Source: Ypsolopha sequella (lineage: Eukaryota > Arthropoda > Insecta > Lepidoptera > Ypsolophidae). Taken from it: a stretch of DNA of 64,000 nt. Both the position numbers and the translations under genes were made by a program. The stretch spans positions 15,690,501 through 15,754,500 of the forward strand of contig OW204009.1 in the NCBI GenBank assembly GCA_934047225.1. Direction: 5' to 3'. Of this stretch, positions 53,220 through 64,000 are shown one piece after another (within the stretch, counting starts at the first letter, position 1; every line of letters begins with the position of its first letter). The notes beneath the pieces are model-generated. The model was not told the origin of the DNA. It was given only the letters and a program-made list of their open reading frames with translations, and made no database searches.

Positions 53220-54117
53220 CGCACGTACGGCAAAATGATTGATTTACGACGACAAAAATATTAATGATTATAATTTATCACAATCATGCTTTTTATACAT
53301 TTTTCGACTAGTTCTTACCTCTCTTGAGTAGTTTTAGTATTCTTTTGTATTTACATATAAGTAAGTATTTTGTTCTTTATAAATATTGACAAAAATCAAA
53401 TGAAACAACGTTTAATCAATTAAAAACCTTGTATATTATATTAAAAAAATATATAAATCATATTCTTGGTCATCGTCTTCTTCAGTCTGATTGTTAGCAT
53501 TGCTGTCGAAGTATGTTGGCATCGTTAGCACGTTTATAACGTCACCATTAAATGTTTTCGACTGCCTGAAACAAAAACAACAAATACTCAAAGATGTGCA
53601 GATATGTGCAAATAAAACCAGTTACCTAGAAAAAATAACATTAACACCTTTTGGTTAACGCATAATTTAAATTGGTACTAGTTGGAACTTTTTGTTAAAG
53701 TCTCCACGAATTATATTTTTAAACAAAAATACGATAATTTTGACGCTATGGATACATTTAGATGTTTCTCCACTAAAAAGTGTTTATTTAAGTCATTCAT
53801 AAGTTTATAATATAGTACTTACAACATGGTAACGCTTCCATAATAAAAAAACAAGTTTTCACCTAGGGATGCAGCAAAACAGAACAAAGTATTCGCACAA
53901 AGTTTAGTACAATACTGACAGCACGCCCGACAACAAGCTGGTGGGTCGAACAATAGAGGTTTTTCCAAATGGATCTCGCTCTCTCATAAAATATATTTTT
54001 TTTGATTACTGTTTATTAAAGGTTTCAGAACATCGATGGTACAAAAAATGTGTATTTCAATGAGCTTGGTTTTATTACTTTTGTCGTCGTAAATCGATCA
54101 TTTTGCCGTACGTGCGG
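53220..54117. mobile_element. Inverted-repeat element with GCACGTACGGCAAAATGAT ends
   Basis: 53220-53257 and the complement of 54079-54117 agree over about 38 bp with one mismatch (GCACGTACGGCAAAATGAT, then GATTTACGACGACAAAA). The inside holds an exon-like minus-strand segment (53565-53441). The superfamily is not recognised. Confidence 0.65.
53441..53565 (-). pseudogene. Terminal-exon-like acidic ORF inside the TIR element
   Basis: After a GTTTCAG acceptor the minus strand reads SKTFNGDVINVLTMPTYF, then DSNANNQTEEDDDQEYD and a stop. This looks like the acidic end of a protein. Because it lies between the inverted ends at 53220 and 54117, it is more likely the last exon of the element's own transposase than a host exon. 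I do not recognise the family with certainty. Confidence 0.4.
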
Positions 54118-54339
54118 CGACGAAATCGGCACGATTGTATTGCCCTCTCAAGTTTCATGGAGCGTACACTCCATTTGAGCGGACATTTGGCCACGCCCAC
54201 AATTGAGTTCGTCGCGTCATGACGACCATCTTTAATTGCATATCATTTCTATTCTTCATATAGGTATTTTATAGTAAGTAAATGAATGTTTGTAGATATG
54301 ATGTATTGTAAGTCTTTTGTTCATGAGAACTACAAGCGA

Positions 54340-55145
54340 GGAACTTTATAACAGCAGAACGCACACTTAAAAGCGAAGACATTTACAACAGCAGAATGCA
54401 CAGTAATAATAATGTGTTTTATTGGAGAGTACATTTATTTTAACAGAACGCACACTTATAAGCGAGGACATTTACAACAGCAAAATGCAAAGCTATAATA
54501 TTTTTTAAAGGTGAGTACATTTATTTTAACAGAACGCACACTTATAAGCGAGAATATTTACAACAGCGGAATGCGAAGTTATAATATTTTTTTATACGCG
54601 AGGACAGTTACAACAGCAGAATGCACAGTTATAATATTTTTTATTGGCGAGTAAATTTATTTTCACAGAACTCACACTTTTAAGCGAGGACATTTACAAC
54701 AGCGGAATGCGAAGTAATAATATTTTTTACAGGCGAGTACGTTTATTTTAACAGATAGCACGCTTCTAAGCGAGGACATTTACAACAGTGGAATGCAACA
54801 TAATATTTTTAGTAGACAAGTATATTTATTTTAACAGAACGCACACTGCTAAGCGAGGACATTTACAATAGTGGAATGCAACATAATATTTTTAATAGAC
54901 AAGTATATTTATTTTAACAGAACGCACACTTCTAAGCGAGGACATTTACAACAGTGGAATGCAACATAATATGTTTAATAGACAAGTATATTTATTTTAA
55001 CAGAACGCACACTTCTAAGCGAGGACATTTACAACAGTGGAATGCAACATAATATGTTTAATAGACAAGTATATTTATTTTAACAGAACGCACACTTCTA
55101 AGCGAGGACATTTACAACAGTGGAATGCAACATAATATTTTTAAT
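54340..55145. repeat. Tandem repeat of about 83-90 bp, about nine copies
   Basis: Units share TTTATTTTAACAGAACGCAC followed by GCGAGGACATTTACAACAG and a TAATATTTTT tail. The right-hand copies (54780-55145) are nearly identical to each other, the left-hand ones more diverged. No coding content. Confidence 0.85.
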
Positions 55146-55691
55146 ATGGAATGGTCTATGGTTGTCAATGTCAACAGGACGTACATTTTTTCCATTTATA
55201 TTAATTTATATTTATTAAGCAGTAAATTCAACGTTAAAATTTAAGTTTTGGCAAAATAAGGAACCAGAAATTATTGGATATCAAGTTTTTACATATTTTC
55301 AGCTGAGGCCCCTCGGCCTGTCAACTTTACCATTTTGATTTTCCTACGTATAAAATCTGCCAGAAGGTACATACTAAAACTTAGATCACAAAAGCAGGCC
55401 AAAAAGAAGGTATTATTAAGATGGCCTTCAGTTCATGATGCGGAAGGTTAGAAGAAGCGAAAGAGATATACCAGGATCGTAGCAGCTAAAGATCTGTGTC
55501 ACCTAAATTTCCGAGATAAAGTTCAACCAGAAACGGAAGAAAGGATAGCCGAAGCGAGAATATTGTGCATCTAATATTTATTTAGTGTTGGACAGACTTT
55601 ATTTTTTCTACCTAGTTTTTTAAAATACTATCTAAGTTTTATAATATGTTACTTTTTTAAATAGATTCTTAGCATTTTTAAATTTACGAGC
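55146..55691. other. Probable 5' region of the RT element
   Basis: No ORF is supported. Around 55380-55570 there is purine-rich sequence that could be a further retroelement relic. Confidence 0.35.
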
Positions 55692-57655
55692 ATGTCGCAA
55701 GCTCTTGGCCCGTCGAATGGTACCGCAGCTTGCAGCAGTAGAGACGCATCGCTGGCAGGTCACATTCCATGTCCTGAGTGCCCCCAGGGACGCCTCTTCA
55801 AAGGAAAGCATGGGCTAAATATTCATGTAGCAAGATGTCACAAGGGGAATGTGGCTACGGTATCTCCAAATACTACTGCAACCATCAGCCACTCTCAAGG
55901 AGATCAACCATTTTCGAAAATATTACTTCATCTAAAAGCATCATACCCAATAGTGAAACGCATTCCTCGCGGCGCCCGTATAAGCGTAGCGGAAAAATTA
56001 TCCAATACAATAAAAAGAGTGGTTAAGGAAAATTCAAAAGCAGCATGGGAAGCTTTATTTACATTCCCTTATGAGACATTACATGCAAATAACGAAACAA
56101 GGAAGCGCAGTTCCCTAACACAAGCTATTAAAGATAATTGTAGGTCAACACTGGACCTAGATATAAACAATGGGAACCCTAACCACCATCATCCCCGTAG
56201 TTTATATAGAAAAGCAGAAGAGAAAATCAGTGATGGTGACCTCCGAGGGGCTGCACAGCTCCTCTTCTCCAGCGATGCAGTCGCTCCTGACTCGCCTGAA
56301 ACCCTTTCGGCTCTTCAAAATAAACATCCTATGCCTTCGGCAACACTTTGCCTTCCACCAGCCCCACTGCCCGATAACCCCTGCATAAAAGTCCCAGGAA
56401 AGAACGTGCTTTCTACCGTAATGTCATTCAAGAATGGTTCGGTGGGTGGGCTAGATGGACTTAGCCCACAACACTATAAAGATCTGCTCTGTGGAACAAC
56501 CGGACAAGCAGGCGAAAATCTTTTGAGTGACATTACAGCACTAATTAACCTCATGCTGTCGGGCCAGGTAAACACAGACATAATAAGCCTACTTTATGGA
56601 GCTAACCTTTGTGCTCTGCTAAAAAAAGACGGCGGTATTAGGCCCATTGCAGTGGGTGCAACCATACGCCGCATGGCATCAAAGATCTGCTGTCAACACA
56701 TCCTTCCAGAGCTGACAGAGCTATTCCAGCCAGTACAACTCGGTTTTGGCTCCAGGGGAGGTTGCGAGGCGGCGGTCCATGCCATGCGGACGTACATTGA
56801 AAATGACGGAGGTGAAGTGGTGCTGAAGGTAGACGTAAAAAACGCATTTAACTCCGTAGACAGGGGCGCCCTACTGACAGAGATAAGAGAAACAACCCCT
56901 AATATCTATAACTACATTTGGCAATGCTATAGCGCACCATCTAAATTACTATATAGAGGCAATGTCTTAGAATCTGCCGTTGGCTGCCAGCAGGGTGACC
57001 CATTGGGGCCCGCAATGTTTAGCCTCGCTATTCATAAGATCGTCAAATCGCTCAAATCAAAATTAAATATTTGGTACCTTGATGACGGCACCCTAGGAGG
57101 CGACACAAATACAATATTAGAAGACTTCAAAACCATTACTCGAGAATTTGCATCTATCGGACTGGAACTAAACTTTTCAAAGTGTGAACTCTACATTTCA
57201 GGCAATGTTTCAGATCCCACCAAAATCATAAATATTTTCAACAACGTGGCCCCCAATATCAAAATTTTAGACAAAAAGTCACTTCGCCTCCTAGGGGCTC
57301 CAGTTCTTGAAGAAGCCATGCCTCAATTTTTAGATGATCAAATTTCAAAATTTGACAACGCAATTCCTCATTTAGAGAAAATCTCATCTCAGATGGCATA
57401 TCAAATTATTCGGTTTTGTTTATTCGTTCCAAAATTTACATACATATTAAGATGTAGCCCAATTTTTAAATTAGAATCACTACTTTTGAATATCGATAAC
57501 ATGATTCAGTTGGCACTAACCAAAATCCTAAATTGTCCAATCACAGAAAGATCTTGGCTCCAGGCCTCGCTTCCAATAAGATTGGGAGGCCTGGGGATCA
57601 GATCAGTGAATAGCGTGGCACTTCCAGCCTTTTTGTCTTCTGCCCACAGCACAGA
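55692..57655 (+). pseudogene. Reverse-transcriptase ORF with N-terminal zinc finger, truncated by the BEL element
   Basis: The ORF opens with a C2H2-like finger (CPECPQGRLFKG...HVARCH, residues 28-50). The RT core follows: KKDGGIRPIAVGATIRRM, LGFGSRGGCEAAVHAM, LKVDVKNAFNSVD (motif A), CQQGDPLGPAMFSLA (motif B), IWYLDDGTLGG (motif C) and LNFSKCELYISG. The order is that of non-LTR-type reverse transcriptases. A zinc finger before RT without an apurinic endonuclease recalls R2-like elements, but I cannot assign the clade. Homologous sequence ends near 57655, and the frame then runs by chance into GC-rich BEL leader to 57817. The expected C-terminal part is gone, so this copy is probably inactive. 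Confidence 0.8.
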
Positions 57656-59248
57656 GGTCTTGTTCACGCTACACTACGTTACCAGCATGACGTTAGAACA
57701 TGACGTGTCATTCGCGTGCGCATGCGCGGATGACCACTCACCCCCCCCCCCCGCCGCGCGCGGATCGAGGCGCGCGCGGGCGCTGGACTCTCTCTGTTTC
57801 GTCCGAACTCTCTAGAGAGTGACACGTGTACACACATTCGCGACGCCACAAACAATATCGCATACGTCTCAGTGTTGTGTTCGCAGTGTTATATACCAGT
57901 GAAGTGTTCACGTTACTACACTGCCCTTTCTGCACATTCCTGACACAAACGCCGTCTGCATCATCCCAACAAGGAGGGACGCTGCACAGCGCATTTGCCA
58001 TCGAGAACAACATTCCAAAGCAAGGTCAGTCAGTTTACCCACAATCTTTTTCTTATCCTGTCTACTCTCCCATTCAAATTCCATCAGCTCTGCATCCTGT
58101 AGCCAGCGGCTACATTTTTGATCCTTCGAGACCGTTTTCGAATTCGAACCGTTAGAACCAGCCCCCTTTTCAGCCCCTACAGTCCATTTTCAATACAAGA
58201 AAAATTTTGGTCCGTCGAGCGGAAAATTTTTGGTTTATATCACCCCCCGCCTCCCCCCCGCCGGCCCGTAACTTTGTTTGAACCAGCCCCCGTCGATTTA
58301 CTACAGTCCATTTTCACCCGGTTACATATTTCGGCCCCCCCCGCCCCTTTACAGAATAAACTCAGTTTGTTATTATTATTCAGCTCAGATAACATAAGTA
58401 TATTCATTCAGCCCAATTGTTTATTACAGTCCACTATACTTCTTTATTAAACCCAAATTTTACGAGATTTTGCGAGATATTTTTTCGGTGCGAGTATTTG
58501 CTTTATTTCGTGCATTTACGTAAGTTACGCACATACGTAAAACCCACGTATACGTAAGTTATTACGTAACGAACGTTTACGTTTACGAATTATTACGTTA
58601 CCAAAGTTTGATCTGCATCATTGGATTGTCCGCTCATTTAGATCCGATTTCTGCGAGGTAAATACATTCTTTGTTCGTTTACGCGTTCGAGGCTTGTAGG
58701 TAGGTATTTTATTCTATAAATAGAATTTTCGACGACTGATGTGTTGTTGTAAATATACTGTTATGATATATTGCCGTCAGTTTTTTCGTGTTATTGTCTA
58801 ACAAGTTCATCGGCCCTTTTCGATATTTTTGTGTTGCGGTAATCTCACGTCGCAGTAATAGTATTAGACAGTTTGATCGTGTTATTGTCTGCTTTTTAAC
58901 CGGATATATATATAGCACAAATATAGTAAAAAAAAAATTTTTGTTTTTTCATCTCATCTCTGCTCTTATTGTTTATGGTACACATATAGGGTGTTCCACG
59001 TTGGTGTATCAGCTCATATACAGGTTGTTTTTTAAAAAAAAATAAATATTTTTTCTTCTCTTTCGTGTTTATTTAAGAGTTCCGTATTCCGTTTGAACAT
59101 AGTCATTGTTACTTCATCCGCGCAAGTGTCTCAGCTCTGTTCATCTGTCTCATTATATATTTTGGTTGTACGTCCGCTCTTATAGTTCAGTTCAAAATCG
59201 TTGCGTATTTTGTCTTAGTAATCAACCACCTACTTTAACAAAATTAAG
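57656..59248 (+). other. BEL 5' LTR and leader
   Basis: About 1.6 kb without a supported ORF. It has a GC-rich part with a C12-13 run (57740-57755), a possible TATA-like GTTATATACC at about 57888, and a T-rich second half. The LTR/leader boundary cannot be placed without the 3' LTR. Confidence 0.5.
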
Positions 59249-60817
59249 ATGCCTTCGAAATCACAAGCCGCGATGTTTCGTGAGGCCGTAAAGGCGATAG
59301 TTCTGTTAAAGGAGATCGGTGCGGCGGTAGAGGCAGGCGACAGAAAAACTTATTCTGTGGCGGATTTCACCGCTCGTTACGCAAACATACAAAGCGTTAA
59401 AACTAAGTTAGAGAACGTATATTACGAGATCCTTGACGATGAGGATTTCTCCGACGAAACTGAGGCAACCTACACAAAAAATTTTCAGTCGGCACTTAGC
59501 AACTATGATGCTATCCTAGTGGCATTTGAAAAATTAAATGAAAAATCAGCTCTTCCGGACAAGATGCAACCCCTCAGCTCAGGTACACCCGTTGGTGTTT
59601 TACCAAAGATACCCATACCGGAGTTTCATTCGAACGTTGAAGAATGGCCCTCATTTATTGCCGTTTTTAGGAGCCTCGTCAGTGAGATGGCTACAGTTTC
59701 GGATGCTGTAAAGCTGCATTATTTGTTAGGCGCCCTAAAGGGTGAGGCACATGATATGGTGAAACACCTCTACCCTACCAACGAGAATTATCCCATAGCC
59801 ATGGAAATTCTCACCAAGCGTTACGACAATCGTCGCGTACTCATTGACCGATTTGTGGACATTATAATGAACCTTCCGCACATCCACATGCGCTCGGATA
59901 TCCGCACATCGTTCTTAATTCCGCTTATCTCAGCGCAAAGCGCTCTCCGCAACCTCGATCTGCCCATGAAAGACTCCGACTATGTTTTCGTGTCCATGGT
60001 GGTGCGAAAACTGCAAGGCGAGCTCCGCACTCTTTTCGAGCGGAAGTACGGATCTCGTGCAACTCTGCCCACGCTCAAGAACCTCATTGAGTTTCTGGAA
60101 GAGCACGCACGCTGCAAGGAGAATGAGTCATCGTTCCTTGCGTCACAGGAGGCTCCTTCTTCATCACGGCTCGGCCCGTCAGAAAGGCTCGCTCAGCTCA
60201 ATAAGCTGCTTCAACCCACTCGAGGTACTCCACGTCAGCCCTACCAGGCTCATCAAGAGTTCCGCCCCATAGTTCCTCGGCAGGACAATCGCTCCCCCCG
60301 TCCTATTCGTCAACCATTTATGGCATTTGAGACAGCGCCAGTTTACTCGGCCCGATTATCCCCATCACCCACTCGCCGGCAGGATTATTCGGCTCAACCT
60401 TCTTCCCCTACTGGTGGTATGCCATGCCCATACTGCAGGAATAGGGGACACAAACTCATCGCATGCCCAGGATTTAATAACCAGCCAGTTCAAGGTCGGT
60501 GGGACTTTGTGAACTCACGCAACCGGTGCCGACGCTGTTTGGGTCCTCATTATGAGAACGAGTGCAGGTCTACACGTGCATGCAAGGAGTGTGGGCGGAC
60601 TGACCACCACACTTCACTGCATCGCCATGGGGCCATGTCTCCGACACGCTCATCTGCTCATTTGCTGCCTCCGTCTCTACGTGAGCAGCCCAGACAGCGC
60701 TCAGCGCATGAGCCTCAATACCATTCGGCACATGCTACACAGGCACACACGTCCCGTCCCAACCCGCCCACTCAATCGCGATCGCCAAGTAGGTCTCGGG
60801 TAGGTAGGCAACAGTGA
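59249..60817 (+). CDS. BEL/Pao gag
   Basis: The 522-residue protein should form the particle and bind RNA. The N-terminal half is helical (AVKAIVLLKEIGAAVEAGD), followed by the BEL gag core with IPIPEFHSNVEEWPSFIAVF and LHYLLGALKGEAHDMVKHL. Zinc knuckles are at about 392-408 (CPYCRNRGHKLIAC) and 427-450 (CRRCLGPHYENEC, then CKECGRTDHHTSLH). The tail is Arg/Ser/His-rich. It ends at TGA (60815-60817), and pol continues in the same frame straight after. The ATG in AAGATGCC context is the first of the frame. The frame is intact. Confidence 0.9.
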   Translation: MPSKSQAAMFREAVKAIVLLKEIGAAVEAGDRKTYSVADFTARYANIQSVKTKLENVYYEILDDEDFSDETEATYTKNFQSALSNYDAILVAFEKLNEKSALPDKMQPLSSGTPVGVLPKIPIPEFHSNVEEWPSFIAVFRSLVSEMATVSDAVKLHYLLGALKGEAHDMVKHLYPTNENYPIAMEILTKRYDNRRVLIDRFVDIIMNLPHIHMRSDIRTSFLIPLISAQSALRNLDLPMKDSDYVFVSMVVRKLQGELRTLFERKYGSRATLPTLKNLIEFLEEHARCKENESSFLASQEAPSSSRLGPSERLAQLNKLLQPTRGTPRQPYQAHQEFRPIVPRQDNRSPRPIRQPFMAFETAPVYSARLSPSPTRRQDYSAQPSSPTGGMPCPYCRNRGHKLIACPGFNNQPVQGRWDFVNSRNRCRRCLGPHYENECRSTRACKECGRTDHHTSLHRHGAMSPTRSSAHLLPPSLREQPRQRSAHEPQYHSAHATQAHTSRPNPPTQSRSPSRSRVGRQQ

Positions 60818-60825
60818 CTACCTAC
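60800..60825 (+). promoter_or_regulatory. Hairpin around the gag UGA, possible stop-codon readthrough signal
   Basis: GTAGGTAG (60800-60807) pairs perfectly with CTACCTAC (60818-60825). The 10-nt loop GCAACAGTGA ends with the gag stop. The codon context is CAG UGA CUA; UGA followed by CUA is known as a leaky stop context in animals and viruses. Pol follows in the same frame. Confidence 0.6.
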
Positions 60826-63800
60826 AATAACAGAGCACTATGAAGGCGAGGACGACCAGTACTCAACATACTCATCACACACACACTCATCACATACACA
60901 CTTAGCTCATTTTCACTCCATGACTTCAACTCCAACAGAGAATTCCTGTAACTCCGCACAACGTGTAGTGAACGTCACTAACACGCCAATTTTGTTGCCA
61001 ACCGTCTCACTTAAAATAGCAGACGTACATGGTCAATTTTACTCAGCACGAGCCCTGTTAGACTGTGGAAGTATGCTGACTCTTTGTTCTCAGCGCATGG
61101 CCACAATTTTAAATTTACCATTAAAACATACATCTCTAAAAATCGCAGGAGTTGGAAATCAGCACACACAAAACTCAAAGGCATCAATCACAATTGTATG
61201 CCGACCTACACACCGTGACACACCTACGATCACGGCCACAGCCCATATATTGAAGAACGTAACTGGGTACCTACCGTTAGAAAAGGTTCCAGATCTCGCT
61301 CAGTTAACAGGTCACCCACCGATTCCTCTTGCTGATCGAGAATATCACACACCAGCTCCGGTTGATCTAATACTAGGATCTGACGTTCTTGGTCAAGTGT
61401 TAGACGGAACCAAGGTTTCGCTCGGCCCTGGCAAGCCTATAGCCTTCGGCACGATATTTGATTTTACATTGATTGGACCTTTCGAAAGTTTACATACTTC
61501 ACCCACGAATCAGGTCAACTCAGTTCACATTGTCGGCTCTCACACGGACTCAGAGCATTCCACTCATGACATTCACAAAAGTCTTGAGAGGTTTTGGGAA
61601 TCCGAGGAACCCCAAACCTACAAGCATACCAGCCCATTAGAGGATCAGTGTGAGGACATTTTCCGCACCACAACTACTCGTGAACCATCAGGTCAATATG
61701 TGGTTACACTGCCCTTTCTGCACAACGCGCCGACATTAGGTTCCACTCACGCTATTGCGCTACGCAGGTTTCTCAATTTAGAGAAAAAGCTGCTAGCGAA
61801 CCCGCCCTTCCGCTCGAAATACGTAGAATTCATGTCAGATTACATAAAATTGGGACATATGTCGCCGTGTCACCCCAATACCTTTGCTCATAAATCCCAT
61901 TTCTATATCCCACATCATGGCATATTCAAGCCAGGATCAGAAAAGTTACGCTGCGTGTTTGACGGAAGTTGTAAAAGCTCAAATGGCGTCAATTTAAATG
62001 ATTGTCTCCATACAGGTCCAGCTCTTCAACAAGATATTGTTGACATTATCATGTCCTTCAGGATCTACTCACAAGTTTTCAGCACAGACATCCGAATGAT
62101 GTTCCGAAATATACTCATTCACCCAGAGCAAAGACGTTTTCAACTCATTCTCTGGCGGTCTTCACCCGACCAGCCCTTGCTCACGTATGCCCTTAATACC
62201 GTCACATATGGATTAAGGTCCAGCCCATACCATGCCATCCGCACTTTACTCCAATTGGCTGATGACGAAGGTCATCGCTACCCCCACGCTGCTCAGGTCC
62301 TCCGCAAATCAATATTTGTGGACGACATTCTCTCAGGTGCAGATTCTGTAGAATCTGCTCAGTCGCTCCAAAGCGAACTGATCGAGTTACTCGCCCTAGG
62401 TGGCTTTCAGCTCAGTAAATGGACATCCAACTCGCCCCAGCTCCTTGAACGGTTCCCAGATGACCAGTGCGACATGCCCAAGGACTTTGACTTCAGTCCC
62501 GACTCTAATTCCATTAAGGTTCTGGGAATACAGTGGATTCCTCAAACTGATGAGTTCACTTATCGCATTTCTCTGCCCACTCATGCTCAAGTCACAAAGC
62601 GCTCCATTCTCAGTACAGTAGCGTCTCTCTATGACCCCAATGGCTGGGTTACTCCAGTCATCTTCCGCGCAAAGATTCTTCTCCAGAAGCTTTGGCTTCT
62701 GAAAATAGGATGGGATGAGCCTATCTCTGAAGAAGTCCACACAGAGTGGCAACACATCTCAGAGGATCTTCCTCAGCTCTCAAACCTCCGTTTACCTCGA
62801 CACATTTGTAAGTACAAGCCCACGTCTACTTACTCACTTCACGGGTTCGCGGACGCATCAGAGGCTGGCTTTGGTGCCGCTATCTACCTTCATGAGCGCA
62901 ATATCACTGGACATGTCAATGTACACCTAATCATTGGCAAGTCCAAGGTCGCACCCATAAAGACTCGTCTCTCAATCCCGAAATTGGAGTTGTCAGCCGC
63001 GACTCTTTTATCTCAGCTCATGACTCGAGTGTCAGCCCAATTGTCAGCTCATATAGCCATTCAAACACACACATGCTGGTCAGATAGCACAATAGTGTTG
63101 GCATGGCTCAATACGCCACCTCACCGATTACAGACTTTCGAGGCCAATCGAGTGGCTAAGATCACAGCTATTTCAACTAGCCATACGTGGAGGCATGTGC
63201 CCACGAATCTCAACCCTGCTGACTGTGCAAGCAGAGGCATGTCTGCCCAGTCTCTCTCACTTCATGACCTTTGGTGGTCACCCAGTTGGCTCAAAGAACC
63301 TACCTGCACTTGGCCCAAGATGCCACCCGCTCTAGGCCATCATGCTCTCCCAGGCCTTAAGCCCAAAAAGGTACCAGCACACATAGCAGTCCCAGATATC
63401 GATATGGACTTGCTCACTCGCTACAGCTCACTTGACAAGCTCGTCGGAGTGACGGCTTGTATTAAAAGGTTCATATTCAATTGTCGGCACAGCCCAGATG
63501 CACGGCGCTCTGGTCCGTTGACAGCTAGTGAACGCAGGGACGCTCTGTTGCACTGGGTCCGCTCTGTTCAGCACAATGAGTTTGCTGAAGACATTAATCG
63601 TATCCAGACTGATAAAGTTTGTCCCGTTCGGCTCCAGCGTCTCTCGCCCTTCATAAAGGACGGCCTCTTGAGAGTCGGTGGTCGTCTCTCTCACGCGTCA
63701 ATTAGGTATGACGCTCAACACCCACTCATTCTACCCAGCTCAAGTCCGCTCGTAGATCTCATTATAGATCACTATCACACAATACACTGCCACCCTGGAG

Positions 63801-64000
63801 CTGACACATTACACGCCATATTACGCCAGCAGTACTGGATTCTGTCCGCTCGTCGTATTATTAGACACCGCGTGTTTAAATGTATTAGATGTTTCCGGTG
63901 CCGCGCTCAGCCTAAGGCTCCGCTCATGGCTGATCTCCCAGCAGACAGAGTTACTCCTCAGCCAGTTTTTAGTCACGTCACGACGGACTTTGCTGGACAC
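60818..64000 (+). CDS. BEL/Pao pol (protease, RT, RNase H, integrase start), runs off the window
   Basis: The frame is open for 1061 codons from the gag stop to the window end; frame checks at many points show no shift. The protease site reads ALLDCGSML, with Cys where Ser or Thr is usual. RT has VFSTDIRMMFRNI (motif A), YGLRSSPYHAIRTL (motif B) and SIFVDDILSG (motif C). RNase H has HGFADASEAGFGAAI, PKLELSAATLL, CWSDSTIVLAWL and NPADCASRG. The integrase zinc-binding part has HYHTIHCHPG and CIRCFRC, and the catalytic core starts at TTDFAGH, the last codons seen. There is no ATG close to its start, so it is probably made as a gag-pol fusion through the UGA. It looks recently active. Confidence 0.9.

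Larger units (their letters stand above)
57656..64000 (+). mobile_element. BEL/Pao LTR retrotransposon (3' part outside the window)
   Basis: Gag, protease, RT, RNase H and the start of integrase are present in BEL/Pao order with no disabling mutation seen. The 5' border is inferred from the point where the upstream RT homology stops, near TGTTCACG at 57661, a plausible LTR start. The 3' LTR is not in the window, so the 5' LTR end, primer-binding site and target duplication cannot be fixed. Confidence 0.85.

Noticed and set aside
53441..53565. Last exon of the neighbouring zinc-finger gene
   Set aside because: It lies upstream of that gene's exons on the same strand and inside an inverted-repeat element, so it cannot be its terminal exon in normal order.
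57656..57817. C-terminal 53 codons of the RT ORF (Pro/Arg-rich tail)
   Set aside because: This is chance read-through into BEL leader sequence; the RT homology stops at about 57655.
58118..59045. Several 80-110-codon ORFs in the BEL leader
   Set aside because: They have no motifs and overlap in different frames within the non-coding LTR/leader.
62396..62755. Minus-strand 119-codon ORF within BEL pol
   Set aside because: It is antisense to an intact RT/RNase H coding region with clear motifs.

Overview
The window looks like nuclear DNA of a lepidopteran, possibly a noctuid-like moth. It is AT-rich, its genes have introns, and it carries repeats familiar from moth genomes: a DIRS element, a BEL/Pao element, several hAT elements, TA-inserting MITEs and decayed LINE reverse transcriptases. 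The species cannot be told from the sequence alone.

The host content is a head-to-tail tandem array of four secreted carboxylesterase genes (A to D, plus strand, about 12-47.6 kb) and part of a C2H2 zinc-finger gene on the minus strand (49.6-52.1 kb). Each complete esterase has three exons: a 201-nt signal-peptide exon, a catalytic exon of about 1.27 kb, and a short C-terminal exon. Splice phases are the same in every copy (0, then 2). Exons: A = 12053-13329, 16550-16802 (no first exon found in the window); B = 23648-23848, 27833-29094, 29982-30171; C = 34784-34984, 35757-37036, 37778-37967; D = 39950-40150, 40510-41792, 47350-47602. B, C and D share a core promoter (TATA box with a TCA initiator about 31-33 nt downstream). 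All four keep the Ser-Glu-His triad, but the nucleophile elbow is G-F/Y-S-S/A-G. A and D have lost the stop codon used by B and C and read on for about 20 hydrophobic residues to a stop just after the poly(A) signal.

Mobile DNA layout: 638-5881 is a complete, apparently intact DIRS retrotransposon (gag-like, RT/RNase H and tyrosine recombinase ORFs; 161-bp inverted terminal repeats that read as identical; internal complementary region). 8.1-10.1 kb is a GC-rich repeat made of many small palindromes with GAA or GGA triloops. The esterase introns and spacers hold many foldback elements, a Tc1-like MITE, LINE fragments, a tRNA-like sequence inside a palindrome, and a hAT nested in a hAT (43221-46238) in intron 2 of D. 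A further hAT (48057-49282) splits a MITE. 52.2-55.1 kb has two tandem arrays and a terminal-inverted-repeat element. 55.7-57.66 kb is a reverse-transcriptase ORF with an N-terminal zinc finger. It is cut off by a BEL/Pao element whose gag (59249-60817) and pol (60818 to the window end) are in the same frame, separated by one UGA that sits in a perfect hairpin.

The genic story is local amplification of secreted esterases, with each copy diversifying by substitutions, promoter rearrangement and mobile-element insertion. The paralogous copies supply empty-site controls that date several insertions relative to the duplications. All calls come from reading the sequence; no database search was run.
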